This document shows, in pieces, positions 59,963-64,000 of a stretch of DNA of 64,000 nt (within the stretch, counting starts at the first letter, position 1; the number at the start of each line of letters is the position of its first letter). Below the pieces are notes generated by a model. The model did no database searches. It saw only the letters and a list, made by a program, of their open reading frames with translations, and was not told the origin of the DNA. The position numbers were made by a program, and so were the translations under genes. The stretch is from Tretioscincus oriximinensis. Taxonomy: Eukaryota; Chordata; Lepidosauria; Squamata; Gymnophthalmidae. The stretch is taken from contig JAJVDF010000213.1 in NCBI GenBank assembly GCA_022410635.1, forward strand, positions 1,189,476-1,253,475, in the 5' to 3' direction.

Positions 59963-62097
59963 TAAAGTCCAGTACACAAAGGGCCCAATATTTCTAGTGT
60001 TTTCTTTATCCTAAAATAAGAATGTTCTTATATCTTCTAAGCATATCAGTAATATCTAAAGAATTGCATTTGTGTTTTGTTCTACTTTAGATATTATTCG
60101 TTACAATATATTAGCAGTTTAAGAAATCTCTAAACCAACAGTAAACTGCTGTGATTTGAAAGATTGTTACAACAGATCTTCCTGTGTAAAAAACAATTGT
60201 CATTAAAGCTTTTAAACTTGATACCAAATGTGCTGCATGATTATTCAGTAATGTGTAGAAACAGAAAGAATGAGAGAGATTTTTTTNAAAAAATACACAA
60301 AACATGACATAACTGAGATCAACAATATTTTCTAAAAACTCTTATTTGCAGTGCAAACACTTGCTAGGCGAGTAGAGATTCAAACTGGCTTTCTTATATA
60401 AATGCTTTTAACAGTTGTTGATACAAGAAGGACAATGTGTTCCAACAGAAAGAATAGTGCTGTAATGGAGGCTGTGGTGAAGTACCATTTAATACACAGG
60501 TGTCTATGACTCATATATTTCACACTTGTGCTAGTGCTACTAATGTTAATCTGGACTGATTTATGGNGAAGCAAAATCTGACAAAGGAAATCTTGTTGGC
60601 AGGTGGCTTATTGTCCAGCTCTTGTAGTTAGCCCTGANAGTGACATATACGTCAACTATTTGGAACTGTTGTAGTTAATGAAATCAGCTAAGAACCAAAA
60701 AAATCAAAAGCCATTGATACAGAAGAGAAAACACATTAGATGATCAGAGCTTCAAATGAAAAACAAAGCCCAGTCCCACTACTATGCTAGAAAAAAGGAA
60801 GGCTCCAGTGATTTCTGATGCCATAAATAACTTTCTTTCAAACCGCTGAACATGGACAGATCAATCAATTGCTAAGCAAATGTGACAGAAAGAGCAAAGA
60901 GGAAAGAAACCTATAAGAGAAAACAGAAAAAGACATTTCTCCAAGCAGAGCAATATTTTTCATGCCATTGGCAGCCGACATCATTGAACAGCACAGTAAT
61001 TAAGGGCCCTGCCAATTGTAAAGCAACACAGGGCTATCATGAGCAAGTGCAATCTGCTGCCGAATTCCATTTGATTTCCCCTTAGAAATATGGCAACTAT
61101 CTGGATCGAACACTGCCAAGTACACAAGCCTGCAGAGAAGAAGAGCCTCTAGTGAAATGGAGTTGGCCTGAACTCCTGGCTGCTTGATTGCCATTGGTCA
61201 AGGACAGTTAAGGGAGAAAACCATCAAGCCATTTCAGCATTGTTACAAACAGAATTCTCATTTTCTGTCTTAAAGCCTTGTAGAATGTGCGTCAGTTCAT
61301 CTTTACTATACAACATTGACAAAATTAGAGAAATTTCTACTATATCCCGTTGCTTATCCTTTCAACTAACATCTTCAAAATTGTTATTTTTCCATCAGTT
61401 TGTGTCTCAAACACAAAGAATGTAAATCACTTTTAAAATTCAAATTTCAAGTTGGAAAACTTTGTTTATAAAAATATACTGAACATAAAGGAACTTTCTT
61501 CCAGGTTCAACTACAAAAAAACTGATTCATTAAGATTTTGTTCAAAGTAATGATTCAATGGATACAGAATGGATACATTCTTTACAAAACTGTCAAATCT
61601 TTCAACACAGTTAGAAATATTCAGGAAAAGTATAGGGGAATATTGAGGGAAAGCTGGAGTTATATGGATCTGTAGGAATGTCCTGGCTGGTGACATTCCT
61701 ACGTAAGTGAATTTTTCAGTAATTTGTCTTCTCCCTATTCTCCAAATCATTGTTGACATGAAAGGAAAAAAATGCATCTGCTTGAGTGCTTTGGGCCCCT
61801 GTTTGATGTTTCTAACAGTTAATAATATCCAATGATATTAAATTTGCAGTGGATTGAAATACATGTTTTTTTCATAAAATTTGGGTTTATGGTGTCCATT
61901 TCTGACTGAAGGAGTGAAGAAACCACTGACATGGTTCACTGAGATTTATAGATTTTCATGGGTTCTTGATAACTAGTTGATGTCTGATCTCATTTTAGAA
62001 CGGTAGGGTTGATAGATCTATTGACATGATTAGTCCTAAATACCCTTAAGTAGGCACTGAAGACCAAATAAGGAGCCTTGTTTTATTACTTTTAAAG

Positions 62098-62163
62098 ATA
62101 TTTTGTGACCCGCTTTAGAAGCTTTGGGTGAAGGGTGGGACATAAATCTAAAATAAATAAAAT
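62098..62163 (+). mobile_element. L2-like 3' tail remnant
   Basis: Gacccgctttagaagctttg, then gggtgaagggtgggacataa and atctaaaataaataaa follow the L2/SINE tail pattern on the plus strand. Confidence 0.55.
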
Positions 62164-62842
62164 AACTCTTTTTCATACTGTTTATGTGAGAGTAAGCCTC
62201 AAAAAGCAGAATGTTGCACAACATTTTTCCAATTCATAATTCATATGCTTTTATCTTTAGAACATTTGTTCTAAAGAGCAATGAGCAATGTTTGGATATT
62301 TTAAAGGGTTACACTTAGTGCCATTTACATATCAAGTAATACTGTTCTCGTATAGAAAAAAAATTGTATGAGAAAACACTTAAAAATACATTCAGATCAT
62401 ATATTCAGAAGCTGTTGAAATTTAGTTAGCAAACTGCATGTTAGTGTGAAAGCTTTTCTTATACTGAACAAATGTGTTTTGACAAAATACGAACTGCATC
62501 TGAACTTTTCCTTCTTTTATAAACACACACGACATATGGCACATGCCTTATTTGTAATTAACTCTGCCATAGGCACCAGAGAGCACCACAATCACTAAAA
62601 ATTACATGCTATCTTCTGGTCAAATAAATAATTCCCAAGACAAAGTAAAGGTCTGCCTCTCATTTAATGCATAAGATAAATAGGTTTTCTGGAGGACTAA
62701 TGCAATTTCCCAAACTTAATTTTAGGAAGATGCTACATAATATCCATTATAGCAAACACTGTCCTACAGATTTGATTAGCAAGCTCTCTGGACCTGCTTA
62801 TTTCTGAACTGAAAGTGCAGTACAGTTAGATAAACGGATTAC

Positions 62843-63006
62843 CTGAGCAACGGAACTTCTTGCTCTTGATCAGGCTGATTCGCTTGTTGGCAAGGCGACG
62901 TGGGCTGCTGCATCGAGCGCCGCTGGTTTCTATTGGATTATCCTGCAGGTAATCAGCCAGCCACTTCAAATGGCAGTCGCACACAAATGGATTCTGAGCT
63001 AAATGC
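62843..63006 (-). CDS. SLIT3: SLIT3 exon: C-terminal cap of LRR domain 2
   Basis: This 164-nt exon encodes the cysteine-capped end (LRRCT) of the second LRR domain, the domain that binds the ROBO Ig1 region in Slit proteins. It enters with one base completing a split codon (ATG expected), reads 54 whole codons and leaves one base. The translation opens [20 protein letters not shown] and ends KSKKFRCS. The four cap cysteines are at exon residues 9, 11, 32 and 53, the same spacing as in the caps at 23016-23179 and 3845-4008. The acceptor is ttttgcag and the donor is gtaatc, where position +5 is not the usual g. It is the most upstream exon in the window; the LRR exons of domain 2 lie beyond position 64000. 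Confidence 0.97.
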
Positions 63007-63381
63007 CTGCAAAAGGGATGGGAAGTTTAACTAGAAGTGACCTGTGACACTGTACTCCATCATTGTTTTTTTTACAAACATGAAACTGAACAATAGAGTA
63101 ATTGAATCAGCTTCCAATACACCAGGCCTGGTGGTAACCATATGGAGCTCCACTTAAATGGGAATTTTTTTTGCGAGTGATCTTATTTTTTAGCTCATTA
63201 AGTCTGCAGTGAGCCTTTTCCAAAATGAAATTTAACCAGGAATGCATCTGAAGGACACAAACCCTTTTGTCACCAAAAGCTATTGGTTTTGGCTATCATA
63301 ATACACTATATTTTAATTTTCACCTTACCATTTTAGGTGTTGAAAGAATCAAAGTGCGGACATGGAAACTATTTATTTACC

Positions 63382-63455
63382 ATAATTATTTATTTACATT
63401 TTCTATATTGACCTACATCCGAAGGACTCAGGGCGGTTAACAATAAAAACTAAAT
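63382..63455 (-). mobile_element. L2/SINE tail remnant
   Basis: Atttatttacattttctata, then ccgaaggactcagggcggtt and aacaataaaaacta is a clear reverse complement of the L2-type tail shared by reptile L2 and SINE elements. Confidence 0.65.
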
Positions 63456-63755
63456 TAACAGATTGAAACAGCAATACCTAAAAATAGGGAAGGGAGTAGT
63501 ACAAAAGTTGAAAAGACTCTTTAAAATGGAAAGAAAAATATAAATACCCACAGATGTAATAAACAAGTTGTTAATGCAAACCAGCTCTTCACAAGAAGAA
63601 ACTTGGATTGTGTGGTTTGTTTCCATATTAGAAATGTCTAACTGAACAGTATAGAGAAACCACTTGGGTCAGTGTGGCAAACTAGTACGCTCTATACAGC
63701 AGCCACCATTTGGAAAAAGTTTCTTTGTGACAATTGTGAATCATGTTATACATCT

Positions 63756-63826
63756 TTATTTTTAGAGAAATAGCCGTGTTAGTCTAGCAGAAAGTCCAGC
63801 AATGCTGCTAGCTCCTTTGCTGATCT
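63756..63826. mobile_element. Short Penelope-type 3' terminus, inverted
   Basis: The minus-strand form of the terminus (agagaaatagccgtgttagt, then agtccagcaa) runs from about 63762 to 63801. It then switches to the plus-strand form ctgctagctcctttgctg at 63805-63822. It is a short version of the inverted arrangement at 43773-43967, sharing both pieces of sequence. Confidence 0.55.
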
Positions 63827-64000
63827 TTATTTTTGGATAGTTTGGGCTCCTAAAAAATGAATAATGCAGTACACTATATGTTCCATTATTCCATGTTGGC
63901 AAGAGAACAGCAGTACAGCGAAATCAAAGCCAGCTGATAAAGGCTACCTGCAGGTTAGGGAATTCTAAACAGCATTATTTATGTCAATGTATACATTTGG

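Larger units (their letters stand above)
43676..62842 (-). other. SLIT3 intron, 19167 bp, host of mir-218-2
   Basis: Contents are a Penelope-type palindrome (43773-43967), two L2 copies (45469-45832 and 47730-48190), an ATT microsatellite joined to a SINE (51515-51783), a higher-GC patch (52780-53400), mir-218-2 (56782-56866), SINEs (58313-58528 and 59820-59962), a dispersed repeat (58915-59130) and an L2 tail (62098-62163). The stretches 43968-45454, 48191-51514, 53401-56781, 56867-58312 and 59963-62097 hold no gene or element I can name. The region is the largest intron here, as expected for the mir-218 host intron. Confidence 0.75.
2330..63006 (-). other. SLIT3: SLIT3 gene, internal segment (13 coding exons)
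   Basis: Slit proteins are large secreted ligands of ROBO receptors, with four LRR domains, EGF-like repeats, a laminin-G domain and a cysteine knot. This segment encodes the cap of LRR domain 2, all of domains 3 and 4, and the first EGF repeat. The 13 exons (164, 151, 75, 144, 144, 164, 133, 69, 72, 72, 72, 164 and 125 nt) join in one open frame of 516 whole codons with all GT-AG borders. The paralogue call rests on SLIT3-type residues, for example [40 protein letters not shown] and [20 protein letters not shown], and on mir-218-2 in the upstream intron. SLIT2 has an alternative micro-exon between the domain 2 cap and domain 3; none is needed here, since FRCS joins GSEDYRS directly. If numbered by the known position of human mir-218-2 (intron 14), the exons would be 14 to 26; that numbering is inferred. 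Confidence 0.96.
63007..64000 (-). other. SLIT3 intron upstream of the domain 2 cap exon (partial)
   Basis: Contains an L2/SINE-type tail near 63382-63455 and a Penelope-type terminus at 63756-63826. No other feature is recognised. The next upstream exon lies outside the window. Confidence 0.75.

Noticed and set aside
2330..63006. Identification as SLIT2 rather than SLIT3
   Set aside because: EGF1 has SLIT2-like residues, but the LRR exons ([36 protein letters not shown]), the missing SLIT2 micro-exon and the mir-218-2 form of the 3p arm all point to SLIT3.
1..64000. CRISPR array, operon, ribosome binding sites or phage genes
   Set aside because: The window is vertebrate intron and exon sequence; no prokaryotic-type features were seen.
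1..64000. tRNA genes
   Set aside because: The tRNA-like A and B boxes seen all sit at the heads of SINE copies.

Overview
This window is a stretch of vertebrate genomic DNA. The repeat content points to a non-avian reptile, most likely a squamate: CR1 LINEs ending in ttcttatg repeats, L2 LINEs, tRNA-derived SINEs with L2-like tails, Penelope-like 3' ends, and hAT and Tc1/mariner MITEs. The species call is inference. There is one gene, on the minus strand: an internal segment of SLIT3, the secreted axon-guidance and angiogenic ligand of ROBO receptors. The segment is 13 coding exons (1549 nt, 516 whole codons), read from right to left. Every exon has AG/GT borders and the reading phase is continuous throughout. 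The first exon of the gene is upstream of position 64000 and the last exons lie below position 1.

Layout in transcription order: the cap of LRR domain 2 (63006-62843); a 19.2-kb intron; LRR domain 3 (exons at 43675, 41309, 30318, 28217 and its cap at 23179); LRR domain 4 (19482, 12674, 11431, 11199, 5872 and its cap at 4008); and the first EGF-like repeat (2454-2330). The 19.2-kb intron carries the microRNA mir-218-2 on the same strand (about 56866-56782). Mature 5p and 3p arms are both recognisable, and the 3p arm has the mir-218-2 rather than the mir-218-1 form. Host gene and microRNA therefore support each other as SLIT3 rather than SLIT2.

Everything else is intron. Recognisable contents are: two hAT-type MITEs with 8-bp target duplications (2587-3165, 13169-13628); a 120-bp Tc1/mariner MITE flanked by TA (12001-12120); a 1.5-kb 5'-truncated CR1 with a broken reverse-transcriptase frame (30654-32189) and four other CR1 pieces; two nearly identical L2 3' fragments 2.2 kb apart, the first flanked by a 14-bp direct repeat; six tRNA-type SINEs; an LTR-like element; a roughly 70-bp minisatellite (26190-26770); and four Penelope-like 3' termini, three of them in inverted, palindromic form. 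I found no protein-coding gene on the plus strand; the plus-strand open frames are short or belong to repeats.

I did not find a clearly new biological system. The points most worth following are the intronic mir-218-2, the recurring inverted Penelope termini with a conserved hairpin, two strong palindromes each lying almost 100 nt upstream of a SLIT3 splice acceptor, and the templated-looking L2 duplication.
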